This document shows positions 44,862 to 56,637 of a stretch of DNA of 64,000 bases, piece by piece. Location of the stretch: assembly GCA_022495005.1 (NCBI GenBank), contig JAGYXB010001996.1, forward strand, positions 1,736,001 to 1,800,000, given 5' to 3'. Source of the DNA: Rhyacophila brunnea (taxonomy: Eukaryota > Arthropoda > Insecta > Trichoptera > Rhyacophilidae). The translations under genes and the position numbers were made by a program. The notes under the pieces are model-generated. The model was not told the origin of the DNA and made no database searches. It was given only the letters and a program-made list of their open reading frames with translations. Each line of letters opens with the position of its first letter. The stretch's first letter is position 1.

Positions 44862-45796
44862 GTGAGTTGATATATTATTAAAATTTTGTCAAATTAAAAA
44901 AAAAACAAAATAAAATTGTTGTTCTCCAATGCTCCAATATTGGACCACTTTATATTATAAGTACTGCAATCGCTTCATTCCAGAAATGTTTAAAAAAGCC
45001 ATCTTCTATAGAGATGAAGCCAAAATGTATGAAATTGAAACAAAAAAGGACCTCTAATCTACTGATTAAGTTAGCAACAGGTAACTTCTAATTGCAGTTT
45101 TATTTGAAGTAAACTTCACATTTCAACTATGACATTTGTTTGCCAATTTGCAGGGCTGTCCTCAGGCGTAAAGATGCCTCATGGAAAGATAGTCCCTACT
45201 CAATTTTATTTAGGCAGTCAAAAAAATACAGTCACCATTATTTTTAAGATGAATAATCATACAAAACAGCGAGAAAAGTAAACAAAGAAACAGACTTAAA
45301 ACCATACAAACGCGAGCCACCATTTTGTTTTTGGGACTACCAATAGAAAAAGAAAATTTACCAATCCACACATAAAATTGTTCAATTCGAAAATCAAACT
45401 GTTTTCAAAATTCCTAATAGAGAATCTAAATATAACTTCTTGTATATAGAGTCCAAATTCTTTGTTTCGTTTTAACTTTTTTATAGGTACCTACTGGAGA
45501 TGTTTTTAGGTGACATTTCTTTTTTTTCAACTGCTTTTATCAACTTTTAATAAGAGTCAAGATGATCTGATTGGTACCTGAATCATTGCAATAGTATTTT
45601 TAGAACTGACGATTGCTCATGATGAACTCTGTGTGCCAGCGAGCCTCGTCCTGTAATTAGAATGTAAAACAGTTCCAAGAAATTAATATCAATACAGAAC
45701 AAATATTTTAATAACAATCTGTCAATTAAACGCTATTAGCTTAAAATTCATATCTCGATTTTATCTCATATTTAAATATTATTTCCTTATTTCCAG

Positions 45797-45922
45797 GAAT
45801 TGAACTGTCGTTCTTCAGTGGTGTATACAGTCCAAGTATTGGATTCACCAAACAAATGGGTCCAAACGCCAAGCAGCTGGTCGGCTTATCTGGTGTCTTC
45901 ATAGGAATTGGAGAAGTATTGG
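45797..45922 (+). CDS. MFSD11: MFSD11 exon
   Basis: Acceptor tatttccag; donor GG|gtaact. Codes for IELSFFSGVYSPSIGFTKQM, GPNAKQLVGLSGVFIGIGEV, LG. G.ELSFF.G.Y is a conserved start to the second half of UNC93-like proteins. The intron before it is 935 bp, that after it 250 bp. Confidence 0.9.
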
Positions 45923-46172
45923 GTAACTGTCAAATATTAAACTTTATGTAAAATCCTACTAAAGGACAAATTTATAATGGAAATATCTATTATGCAAAAC
46001 TAGCAAATTTTCACTTCATTGACTCCATTTTTTTGTATGGAAACAATTTTATTTAAGAAGAAATTACAATTATTCTAATTAGCATACAAATTCATTCACA
46101 ATCATGGAATTTCTGCTAAAATTATCCATTTGGACGAGTTTTGCTTGGCTATATTATCATATTATCTCTCAG

Positions 46173-46477
46173 GTGGTGCGCTGTTCGGTATACTCGGAGC
46201 AAAGACAACGAGATGGGGCCGAGATCCCATTGTCATTATGGGCTACTTCATTCACATTGTCAGCTTCTTCTTGATATTCTTAAACCTTCCGAATGATGCC
46301 CCGTTCGGAGATACGACAGAAAAGGGATACATAGATCCCTCTCCATATATCGCTATGTTCTGCAGTTTCCTGCTCGGGTTCGGTGATGCGTGTTACAATA
46401 CGCAGATCTATTCAACACTTGGAAGCACGTTTGCAGATAACAGCACGTCAGCGTTTGCCATTTTCAAATTTACACAG
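46173..46477 (+). CDS. MFSD11: MFSD11 exon
   Basis: Acceptor tctctcag; donor CAG|gtatga. Codes for GALFGILGAKTTRWGRDPIV, a helix IMGYFIHIVSFFLIFLNLPN, then YIDPSPYIAMFCSFLLGFGD, ACYNTQIYSTLGSTFADNST, SAFAIFKFTQ. The GFGDACYNTQIYS block is diagnostic of MFSD11. It ends in phase 0. Confidence 0.9.
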
Positions 46478-46830
46478 GTATGAAATTGATTATATATATT
46501 ATTCTAATCTATTCAACAGCTTTGCTATTCGGAATATTTTAAGATTTCATCAAATATTCAAACGAGGTAACTATTTTAATTACTAATATATAAGTCCACA
46601 TCATAAATGCAAAAGGATGCTTAAACCCTAATAAAAATCATTCCGCAATCATAGATAATATTCTTATATAACTTAGGGAAAATACTTTTGAATACCAAAA
46701 CAAAAATAAATCTTTCAATAACAGTGGCAGTTATGAATTAGCATGCAATGACTGATCGGGTCTACAACGGAAAACTTACAAGCCTTCAATATTAAGGATA
46801 ATGAACATAATATTACATAATATTAAAAAT

Positions 46831-47209
46831 TAGAAAGGAAAAAGGGCGTAACCCTCAGTTTTTTTCAAAATAGGTTTTATTGAATAATAACGTTATACTC
46901 GATTAAATACACATTATGTCCAAAGGGTGTAAGCTGCAAATGCCGATTTATTATCTAAATTTAGTTGGCAATTAAAAAAAAAAGAAGGAAGTGAAGTGGG
47001 AAAAACGACTTAACCATCATGTTTGTTGATTTTTCTTTAATTAACTCATTAATTTATATCAGATTAGGAATATAAAAACCAAATAATTGTCATGCACTTC
47101 TAGGTTATGTCTAATTTGTATTTTAACTTTGACCGAAAACCATACCAAAAACGTTTTTATGCCTCCTGTAAAATTTGATATGTGTGGATTACCCCATTTT
47201 TCCTTTCTA
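46831..47209 (-). mobile_element. MITE with GAAAGGAAA ends, copy 2
   Basis: Reverse-oriented relative of 10282-10644 with the same ends and body. It makes up about 40 percent of the last MFSD11 intron (46478-47434). TA flanks both sides. The two copies are far enough diverged to suggest an old family. Confidence 0.7.
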
Positions 47210-47434
47210 CAGTTAATATAGTTTTCTTGAAGACACTCAAATTAAATGATATGAAATTACTCAAAATCTTTTACCTTGCGAATAAAGTAGTTTTAAAAAT
47301 TAATAGTTTAAAATGTCTAGACATAAATAATAATATTTAAAGCAATTGCACAATATTTAACAAATTTTAAACTCTAATTTCACCCACTCCACACGATTTT
47401 ACCATTATATAATGTCTGTGAATATCTTTTCTAG

Positions 47435-47674
47435 TCGATGGCAGCCGCGGCTTGTTTCTTCTATTCTTCCCACGTGCCCCTTAGTGTACAGCTTGGAATT
47501 CTCATCGCCCTGGCGTCGATCGGAACCATGGCGTTCTGCTACGCCGAGTGGCTGGCGAAAGAGAGGAGAGTGCGGGAAGCTTCCAGGGTCAAATGCGGAG
47601 AAGAGAGTACAGTCATCAATGTCACCGACAAACGTGACCCGCAATACGCGTCCAATATCCACGACTATGATTGA
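47435..47674 (+). CDS. MFSD11: MFSD11 last coding exon
   Basis: Acceptor ttttctag. Codes for SMAAAACFFYSSHVPLSVQL, the last helix GILIALASIGTMAFCYAEWL, then a polar tail AKERRVREASRVKCGEESTV, INVTDKRDPQYASNIHDYD and TGA at 47672-47674. The five exons give about 380 residues against roughly 450 for the family, the deficit being at the N-terminus. The first AATAAA after the stop is at 47841. Confidence 0.9.
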   Translation, partial: SMAAAACFFYSSHVPLSVQLGILIALASIGTMAFCYAEWLAKERRVREASRVKCGEESTVINVTDKRDPQYASNIHDYD

Positions 47675-50600
47675 TTTCAATACAGAACTATTACTATTGA
47701 AACGAGGTGACAGCGTTATTCAAAAGAACCAACTATTTAGTATTATGCAATCGGATATCCGATCTTATAGGCAACAATTTATAGGGTCAAGATAATTTTA
47801 TATTTCTACGTGAGATATGAGGCATCTATTTTCAAAAACCAATAAATTCACACGCGGCCAAAATTTAACAAAAAATCGTACATACTACGTGTAATTTTAC
47901 ACAATATGGTAATGATCTATAACTTCCATAATCCAAAAAATCTTTAAAAACTGTTAAAATGACGATATTACAAATATTTTATGTTGCTTATATTTACAAT
48001 ATATTTGTTAAAATTGGGTATATTCTTAAAATTAAACTTATATCATAAACTTGCCACACAAAAACATTGTTACTACAAATTTTCAATTGTGGTTTTTGAA
48101 AATAAACGCCTCATGTAGTTTAAAGGATGTATCGACATTAAAATATTTCAATTGTAACAAAAATGAGCTCTTTGGTTTCGCTTATGGTTAAAATACTCAT
48201 GAAAAATATATAAACCAAAAACTATATACTCGAAATGCAATAAAATTTTGGTTAAAATATTAATCAAGAAGTCATAATATTAATTGAATTTCTTAAAAAA
48301 TATAATGAGTGTACAGAACTATTTATAGTTAATGTGAATTGTTACTATTCCCATTAGGATTCTAAATTTTATACGAGTGTTAGATTTTTGAGAAGAACCC
48401 AATGAACCCATTTTTCAAGTCAATTAACTTTGATTGCAAATAAATTTAGAATATTAGTTTTAGAGTTTTTCAAGTAGATTTTTAAAAATACAAATCACTT
48501 ACAACCAACCATTGTTTCTGCCAGTCGTTCCACTGTTGAATTTAGCGTCAAACTAGAGGATTGTCCTCATTTATATTATAACATTCGTGTCTCAACAAAA
48601 TTCCAGTGAAATAATAAAATATTAACTGTTTTGTGGCAAAGTGTACTAGTGGCGATATCTTCTTATGAAAAGGCTGTTTCCACCTTGAGAGCTTTTCTTT
48701 TATGAGACAAAATTCAAGAATAAGCAAATATCCAAATAAATGACATAAAAACGGTTTTGCACGAGTTTCACATCTAACCGCACGTGCCCATAAAACTCAT
48801 AAATATTTATGTATCACGATGGTCTCGGGAGTTGATAATGTTATGGGGTGTATGTACGAATATAATTGATTTTTTTTTAAAATTAGATGAAATAATAATA
48901 AAAAGAATCTTTTATCTCTTTATTTATATGGAATATTAAAAAATCAGTAATCCGTGTTCGAAAATTTGTTCCTTTATCACTCTCTTGAGCTCCACATATT
49001 ATGTGTATTTATGGTAATATGAAATATTATCTTGTAATTTGCTGTTGTCTAACATAAGAGTTTATTTGTCTCAATATTTAAACTCCTAGTCAAACATTTT
49101 CAAAATCATATTAATTATGACAGAAAAAAACAAAAGAATAACAATTAAATGTCAAAACACATTACAGTTGAGTTTGGAATATGTATTTTTTTTTTTAGTG
49201 TGCATACAATTTGATTATCTGTCACTTTAACAGAAGCATAATATGCTTTAATCAGATCCTATTGGTAAATATCTCTTGAGTTGTTACTCTCACTAAAAAA
49301 ATCTCACCGTGAAAACAACCCTCAACTTAATATAAAAATTATCCGAACGTTAAATGTTCTGACACAATGCACGCTGCGTTAGAGTAGCTATTTTGTATTG
49401 ACTTTTGTGTACCGCTTAGCAATTCAGAATATTTTTCTATTTACTCAACTGCACTAGGCGATTGTCTAAATATGAGTTTTAAATTATAATACATATTGTT
49501 CCATAGGTATAGCAAATAGTATATCCATTGTCGAGTTTGCAATAATTATTAGAAAATGCCATGTGATGATATGAAAGTGCGATTTAAAAACAATTGTTGC
49601 CATTGTAGTTATTTATGAGTAATAGTTTCTTGGAAATTTTCAATGTACTATTGTTTTTTTTAAATATCTTTTATGTAAATTCAGCTCAAAACCCAATATT
49701 TCGACCGACTTTTTATACAAAAATATTTCTAATACTTATAATAATTATGAAATGATATTAACACGCTTTTAAATTTTTAAGTTTAATACAATGTGTATTT
49801 TTTAAAAAAAGATAATAAATACACATCTTTTGATTCAAATGATGTATTATAAAATATATTGTATTTCATATTTCAGAAATTTGGAAAATATTTTTATATG
49901 TGATCATAAAATATGTACCTATAAATATATTGTAGATACGTATCACTTTATATACGCTATTTTGTTAATATACAGTACCTAATTATTGAAACAAGGGATT
50001 TTTAAACATTCATTTTCAATTGATATAAAATCTATTTTAAGAGTAATTTATAACTTCACGCAATAATAAATTGAATTATTTTCATAAGCTAGTCAAAGAG
50101 TGTTTGAAAAGATATAGTTTTAAAAATCCGTAATGATAATATTAAAATAAATAAAATAAAGTGGCATGATAAAAAGTTGATAATTAATTATTGTGATTAA
50201 TTGTTCCTGCTCAAGTAATAAGAAATAACTAAAATGCCTTTCCTACAGATTTACAGAGAGATTGATCTCTCTATTTGTACGCTCTAGATTACAATTACCT
50301 AATTATAAGAATCTATTTATCAATGTTTAAAATAAAATGCTCCCCGTGAAACATTGTAAATTTTTAATTGGCGGCAACATTTTATAAAATGTAAATATTA
50401 AAATATTGAGAGAAATTATTTTATTTTTGAAATCGATTTCCTCGATATAATACTGTCCGGAATTTGACTGGTTATTTTATTTAGTTGTATTATTATTCTG
50501 TAAAAATGAATTATGTTATAAAAAATATTGGGATGCTTGCAGTCAGATTGTAAAGTTTTTTATCAAACTGATCTTAGACGAGAGTTTTAGTACAAACTAA

Positions 50601-51745
50601 ATACAGCAAAAAATACCAACTAAATATTTTCTCTTGTCATGTATTTGAGATAGCTTTCGAAAGTTAGCTCAGGTAGTATACCTGTGTCCAATATTTAAAC
50701 AGCCAATTTGTTTTTATTATAACGTTTGTACCAATGAAAAAACTATAAACTAGAAAATGATAATTGAATTTAATATATTTTTGATTATCAACTTTTGAAA
50801 ATAATACTGAGGCAAGTGTCTGTCGTTGGGAGTGCTGACAGATTCGTGCCTTTCCAATGACATGTTTCATGATTCTAGGGTGTCAAAAATGTATTAATAC
50901 TTTCTTTCGATATGACAGCCCTACATGAGTCTACCCAGAGTTTTTTGCGGTATAGCAGCTATTTGGTCTCAAATGTTTTACTTGCTGTCTTGTCAATAAA
51001 TACTTTTCACTTTAGATGATTCCACAACAAAGTCCAGTACTAAATCCAGTGAATATGCTAGCCAATTTAAATTTCCTTATTTCGACATTATACAGTTTGA
51101 GAAAATGTCCTTCAATACGTCTAGTCTGTACTGCAGAAATAGCTTGCTACATAGTAGTCACCATAAACTCTATCTGGATTTCCTAACGAAACTTTGAAGA
51201 AATATAACACTATCGGAACATCACCCCACACCAAACCGTTACCTTATATGGGTGAAATGGTCTTGAATGAATTTCCTCACGGTTTTCTATACGCCGAAAC
51301 AGGCAATTTGTTTGTTGACCAAACTGTTGAGTTTCGTCCAATATCAATGATCTTTGAAGAATATTTGATGATTTCAGTATTGATATTTAGTAGTGCATCG
51401 CCGTAAATAACTCGTGTTTGAACATCAGCCGTTGAAGGTGTACCGATTTGATTATAAAAATTTTTGAGTTAACTCTTCAATAATCTTGAAGAATATAAAA
51501 ATAAATACAAACAAACAAATAGGGTGACACCCAATCGGATATTATATTGTGCGTAGCATGACTGAAAAATATGTTTATTATTCTACTAAATCTCTCGTTC
51601 AAAAATCTAATAATAAAATCTAGTATCTTAATAATATCAAAACTTTGGAACACCCTAGAAACATAATATTATAGTCTATTCAAAAATAATTATATTTCTG
51701 AGATGTTCCAAAATATGTATGTTCAATAAAGCAAATGCTGCATTC
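47675..51745. other. MFSD11 3' flank; no further gene recognised
   Basis: The beginning should be 3' untranslated region. Several AATAAA hexamers occur (47841, near 48100 and later), so the transcript end is not fixed. The ORFs at 50664-50870 and 51194-51406 lack support. Very AT-rich; no repeat ends recognised. Confidence 0.45.
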
Positions 51746-51749
51746 TTAA

Positions 51750-52053
51750 CCTTTTCTATGCCTCACGATATTACTATGGCAGCATCTAACAGGCCACAGA
51801 TTTTTAACGACAGACATTGAATGTAAAGCGTAGCTCTTATTAAAATCGCTGTAATACCGATTTGTGGCTTAGCATTTCATAATTATTCAAACAGATGTCT
51901 CTGTGCATTTAATTTTTTAGATTATACAAATCAATCGACAATGGCTAGTAAATTGAGTTTAAAGTCGAACTAGTTAACTCGCGAAATTCGTATGTGCGGC
52001 CTATTGATCACGGCCTCATAGAGCGAGAAAACTCATTGAAGGCATAGAACCGG
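51750..52053. mobile_element. TTAA-flanked MITE
   Basis: TTAA at 51746-51749 and 52054-52057. Ends CCTTTTCTATGCCT and, from the right, CCGGTTCTATGCCT. CC-starting ends next to TTAA fit piggyBac-type elements. 304 bp, non-coding. Confidence 0.75.
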
Positions 52054-52057
52054 TTAA

Positions 52058-52570
52058 ATCTTGTGTATCAATCATAGAATAAACAAATATCAAAAGTATT
52101 TAGATAATATTCTGACTGTACAGGTGTCCGTCCGTGGTGTATTAAAATATTTCTTTAATTTATAAATACTTACATTTATTATTATTATCTTTTATGTATT
52201 CTTTACTCCCCTAGATTGTATATACTTACTCCTAATTTTAAAATTTACTACTGACATTCCATGAATAAAAAAAGACATGAATTAAATAAATAAAATATTT
52301 TTAATGTAACACTGGTGTATTTTTTTAAATTCCATTATATTATTAATAATTTGTACATAGCTATTAACCTGAATTACATAAATTATGACACAACGGATAA
52401 AAGTAAAATTCATAAAGTGAAGTTAAGCAAGTAAAAAACCAAATCTTATATTATTAATGAAAGTATGTAATACCTAAATTATTAAAGATTGCTTGTCTTG
52501 AGTTTCGTATCAGATGTCCAATTTGTCAAGTATCTTTGCTGTCCTTATTTATTTACACGATAGACAATAC
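52058..52570. other. No recognised feature
   Basis: AT-rich sequence; nothing supported. Confidence 0.4.
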
Positions 52571-52576
52571 TATAAA

Positions 52577-52970
52577 GCAGTGCTCCGCAACCTTTTCTCA
52601 CCCATGGCACACCAAAGGTATTAACAGAATTCCGCGGCACATCACAGGTAAAACAGTTTATACATCAAAGTATGGACCCTACATGCTGAAGCGGGCCCCC
52701 TACCTATCGCTAAGGTTAAAGACTGTGATACTCTAAAGTAGGTAGTGTTTTTCAAATGGTGTTCGAGGTAAAATTAATGGTATTCATTGTATGTTTAGCT
52801 ATTTTTTTATATTTATTAATACAAACATTCCCCAATCGGATATTTAAAAATATTAGTATCAGCGTAGTAATATAGCTCCCTTTTTTTAACCATTAGAGAA
52901 AATTTGTAATTTGTGTTTATCTCACTTATCTGGTTGATCTGAGCCTGGCCCCCCAGACTAGAGCTCTGAC
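52577..52970 (+). mobile_element. hAT end fragment and CATGGC-family copy G (incomplete)
   Basis: CAGTGCTCCGCAACCTTTTC at 52577 looks like one end of another hAT family. From about 52671, TATGGACCCTACATGCTGAA, GGGCCCCCTACCTATCGCTA, TAAAATTAATGGTATTCATT and TTTATCTCACTTATCTGGTT follow the CATGGC family to GACTAGAGCTCTG, where it stops without the right end. Confidence 0.65.
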
Positions 52971-53149
52971 GAAAGAGAAACCCGAAGTTCTTATCACCCG
53001 TCAAGTATGACTGCTTATCATTTTTAATTATAGCTCGAGTTGAAAAAAGTTGCGCACATAGGTATATGTCGTATAAAATGGGAGCTGATCTGCGATAGCC
53101 TTGTCGGAAAACCGAGGATATTCTTAATTAACCGAAATCCAGAAAATAC

Positions 53150-53266
53150 CCAATGGAACACCGTGAAATGTTGTATCGGAAATATATGGCCGTATATTAA
53201 AGACCGTCCAACCTCTTTGGGTCGTATAGTACCTAGTGACATAAAATTCATGTCTAAATAAAGCAC
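53150..53266. repeat. Dispersed repeat, copy 2 (partner 2980-3078)
   Basis: GTGAAATGTTGTATCGG, ATGGCCGTATA and CATGTCTAAATAAAGCACG match the earlier copy with an extra block of about 30 bases in the middle. An ORF on each strand crosses it, neither recognisable. Confidence 0.5.
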
Positions 53267-53299
53267 GTTTATTGTCGGTTTACAGGAAGCCAGCGGCAA

Positions 53300-53999
53300 A
53301 CGCATTTTGAAAAAAGCCGATATACTGGATTATTTGTTAGGTTACGTTAGGTTTTCATTCTTGAATTTTGCCAAAATCAGCTATGAAAATTGAATTAATG
53401 TTCATATTGGCTCTAATAAAATTGGAGACCGTATAGTATACGGATAACATTAGTTTTTGTAAAATCAGTTTAAATGTATGGCACATCATGAGTATTTTTT
53501 AACTGATACAATGTGTTTAAACAGTATTATCTCAAAATGAAAATTTCAGGATATGTAATGCTACTATTCCGGAGGGGATCAATTGTATAAATTTGGTTCT
53601 TTTTAAATGCACCCTTGTAGTATTGAAGTAGCGAAATGTATTTATTTATTAGCTTTTTGTAATATGAAAACAATATTATATTCAATTGAATTCACAGCCA
53701 TTCATAATTAATGTGAGAGAAAAGTAATAATAGGAATTGAAATGCGTAATATTATAATTATTACTTACATACTAGATAAAACAAACATAAATAAAACAAT
53801 CTAGGATTATTATAAATTTTCATTCATCAACGATTCTAGTTTAAGGTGTCACTCTTATTCGACACCGTTATAATCAACTGGAAAAATTAGGCAACCATGT
53901 ACTATGCAGTATGGACAACATTGAAATATTGATAGATATACTTAGACTAGGTTGTATTTGAAATAACATTAAATGCTTGCCATTGCATGGTATTCACAG
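53300..53999. other. No recognised feature
   Basis: AT-rich; contains TTAGGTTACGTTAGGTTTTC near 53337 but no gene. Confidence 0.4.
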
Positions 54000-54344
54000 C
54001 AAAAAAAATATATTTAGTACGACACGACTTTCATTCAGAAAGTAAACTTGGTAAATATCAGATCAACCCTGGAAAAATTCCAATAAAGTACACTCACCAG
54101 AATATGATTTGCATTCACCTCATGGTTTGTAGGAAAGGTGCAAAGTTCTACCGGCGGGAGGCAAATTCGCCGAAGGTGCAATTCTTTTTGGACCAACAGT
54201 AAGTTTATTATTCTACGATGTATTTTAATGTGAAACTCTGATATTATAAACAACAGTGCACAAATTTATATTGTTAACTCCCTACTTTCTAGAAGTCAGT
54301 TATTTTACCAAAGGTACAATCTATTATCATCTATTCAATTCTAA
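54000..54344 (+). CDS. Candidate two-exon ORF, unknown product
   Basis: Seen: tattcacag precedes 54000; an open frame reads KIYLVRHDFHSESKLGKYQI, NPGKIPIKYTHQNMICIHLM, VCRKGAKFYRREANSPKVQF, FLDQ up to a strong donor CA|gtaagt at 54198-54204. A good acceptor ctactttctag ends at 54292, and the split codon CA|A continues in frame as SQLFYQRYNLLSSIQF and TAA at 54342-54344. The 94-base intron would be plausible. No family is recognised and no upstream exon was found, so this could be chance or a decayed gene. The first exon starts in mid-codon. Confidence 0.3.
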
Positions 54345-54543
54345 ACTATCCTAAACGCCAAACCATAAAATCTGCATGAAAGCGAAATTACGAAACTATA
54401 CTTAATTCGATTTTAGTTCTGTAATATCGAAATATTAAAAAAAACATTTTTTGTGTTTCAAATTACAATTAATTTTGGGGAATTTTTTCCAATTTCAAAT
54501 TTATGAAGAATTAATTCAATTAATTGGCAAATAGCGTCACTTA

Positions 54544-54846
54544 GGCCCGTTTCAGACGGGACACCAGTGTCGCGCTCTTATATAATAAGGAGGCTATTGT
54601 ATTCGAATAAAAGGGCCTTTGAATTATGTTTATGAACGCCCCGAGTTAATGACTCAAAGCGTGTCCGGTACACTTTTCCGTCGGCGGCTACATTCTCAAG
54701 CATGTTTTTATGACCGCAGCCAGTTTTATGTTCTAATTTATATCGCGAAACTATGCGTTGACTCATTAGCTCTGGGTGTTCATAAACATAATACAAAGGC
54801 CTTATTATATACGAGCACGACACCGGTGTCCCGTCTGAAACGGGGG
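54544..54846. mobile_element. Harbinger-like foldback MITE
   Basis: Flanked by TTA at 54541-54543 and 54847-54849. Ends GGCCCGTTTCAGACGGGACA and the complement of CCCGTTTCAGACGGGACACC. Inner arms (ATATAATAAGG, TTTATGAACGCC / GTGTTCATAAACATAAT) also pair, so most of the 303 bp folds. It creates shadow ORFs on both strands. Confidence 0.85.
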
Positions 54847-54918
54847 TTAGGATACTTAAGAAGTGGTATGAAAATAATTGCTTCTTAAATTCAATATAAT
54901 TGATTGACGTAAAAAAAC

Positions 54919-55093
54919 CTATTTCGAAAAATTGGCATTTAGGATAGTTTAGAATTGAGTAGACGTTATTTTCTTCATCAATTCTGTGATCGGGTAAGTC
55001 TGCCACCAGGTCTGGAAATGTCACCAAGTTAAGCAAATGCTGAATCATTTGAAAGATTAATAATTGATTGTCATCAAAACTATCATCACAAAT
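54919..55093 (-). CDS. Candidate exon, unknown product
   Basis: The minus strand, after an acceptor-like tatatag, is open through ICDDSFDDNQLLIFQMIQHL, LNLVTFPDLVADLPDHRIDE, ENNVYSILNYPKCQFFEI. The following donor (AG|gttttttt) is poor. The segment coding YSILNYPK also appears on the plus strand at 54334-54358, so part of this is an inverted duplication. It lies within the downstream flank of TMEM70 and may be untranslated. Weak candidate. Confidence 0.2.
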
Positions 55094-55223
55094 CTATATA
55101 AAACAAATCGTGTAAGCATGAACAATCATAATGCCTACCCGTTTGGTAGAGATGCTTATAATTACAACGGCAAGAGTGACACCCATATAACCATTCATCA
55201 CCCATTAAACTTATTATTTATGT

Positions 55224-55430
55224 TCATTTTTTTTCATCACTATCATTAGTTGGGACTTTAATGGTGCTTAGTTTGAAATTGATAGGCTTGTCATATCCCA
55301 TGATCTTTCCGTAATGTTCGGGGAATTTAAATTGTCTCATTTCGATGAAGAGAGGCTTGCCCTTGACAATGATGCTAGTGAACATTCCAGGCAATTCAGG
55401 AACGTCCACATCCTCAGTTTTGAACTCCAA
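55224..55430 (-). CDS. TMEM70: TMEM70 homologue, exon 2 (C-terminal)
   Basis: Acceptor ttatttcag (minus strand) at 55431-55439. Codes for LEFKTEDVDVPELPGMFTSI, IVKGKPLFIEMRQFKFPEHY, GKIMGYDKPINFKLSTIKVP, then an acidic tail and TGA at 55224-55226. VPELPGMFT..VKGKPLF and HYGKIMGYDKPI are the conserved matrix-facing C-terminal motifs of TMEM70. The first codon is TTG, so this is an internal exon boundary, not a translation start. Confidence 0.92.
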   Translation of the reverse strand: MEFKTEDVDVPELPGMFTSIIVKGKPLFIEMRQFKFPEHYGKIMGYDKPINFKLSTIKVPTNDSDEKK

Positions 55431-55728
55431 CTGAAATAAAAATATAACGTTATGTATTAAGCAAATACAAAAAATATCGAAAGGTTGAAGACACTTCTTT
55501 TCATAGCAAATATCTTATGAATAAAAGAGAATATGATTCTTTCAGTAGATATGTTTATGTGAATATTAAGTATTTTTTTAATATATAATATACTACATTT
55601 GTTTTTATTCGAGAGAATATTTTATAACAAATTGCAAACAAAACATCAAAAGTATGCATCTAAATATCGAATAAATAAAAGTGATATGTAGGTCTGGTTT
55701 TTTTTATACCGAGTATATCATAATCACA

Positions 55729-55976
55729 AACACCCACGGTGGCCGCGCGACTTAAGCGTTGGACTATCACGCCGTGGGTCTCAGGTTCGAATCCTGGGTC
55801 TGGCAAGTACACATATTGTTTTTCAATTTGTGTGTGTCAGGGTATGGACCTAATAGGTTGAGCAAGTGGCAGACATCCATTCCTCGTAAAAAACAAAATC
55901 TGTTAATACAAACCTCTACCCTGTGGAGGCCCATATGATCCTATTAGGATAGGACATGGTCGAAAAAAAATAAAAT
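55729..55976 (+). repeat. SINE family A, most complete copy, in TMEM70 intron
   Basis: ACACCCACGGTGGCCGCGCG, CTTAAGCGTTGGACTATCAC (A-box region), B box GGTTCGAATCC at 55782-55792, then the body through GGTATGGACCTAATAGGTTG, AATCTGTTAATACAAACC, CCTATTAGGATAGGACATGG and an A-rich tail. ATCATAAT occurs just before and just after, a possible target duplication. Confidence 0.85.
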
Positions 55977-56404
55977 CATAATAATATTATTTAACTATTG
56001 ATGCAGCCATTTAGTTTTTTGATTCACTTGAAACTTATTTTGATACTAAATCAACTATTCTGGGACTATATATAAAGAATCACACAAGATTTGACAAAGC
56101 ATCGCCACCGGACATCTATCTGCAATTTCTTTTTATAAACTGTTCTGTCATCTGTCATACTATCATCACCTAATAAGAAGTCTTCGCAACTGGTATTGGG
56201 TTTTGTTTTTTCTTTAGGTACCTAATACCTATTCAATAACCGTGATCAGAAAAATGATATTGTAAACAGTAAAGTTATCCAAAAAAAAATATCCAAGCTT
56301 GGTCAAACAAGTACATAACTACTAACACACATTGGATTAGCGCCATTTTTTTCTGCCAAACCTAGATATGTTTCGATATTTTTATTTTATTTTGCCATGT
56401 TCAA

Positions 56405-56612
56405 TCCCAAGAAGATCATATTATGGGCCTCCACAGGGTGGAGGTTGTATTGACAGATTTTTGTTTTTACGAAAAATGGATGTTAGCCACATGCTCAACC
56501 AATGTCTAAACACACATTGAAAATCAACATGTTAATTTGCCAGATCCGGGATTTGTACCGACTCATGACATAAACTGATGCAGTAACCGCTCAACCAACA
56601 TAGGCATAAAAA
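56405..56612 (-). repeat. SINE family A, inverted copy in TMEM70 intron
   Basis: The complement of GGGCCTCCACAGGGTGGAGG, GATTTTTGTTTTTACGAAAA, ATGGATGTTAGCCAC and GCCAGATCC.GGATTTGTACC gives the family body and a worn B box (GGTACAAATCC). It faces the copy at 55729, about 430 bases away. Confidence 0.8.
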
Positions 56613-56637
56613 TAGCTATTTAAAATAAATTATTTAC

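Noticed and set aside
54578..55048. 156-residue minus-strand ORF
   Set aside because: Its C-terminal two thirds are the Harbinger-like foldback MITE; only the first part might be coding, and that is listed as a weak candidate.
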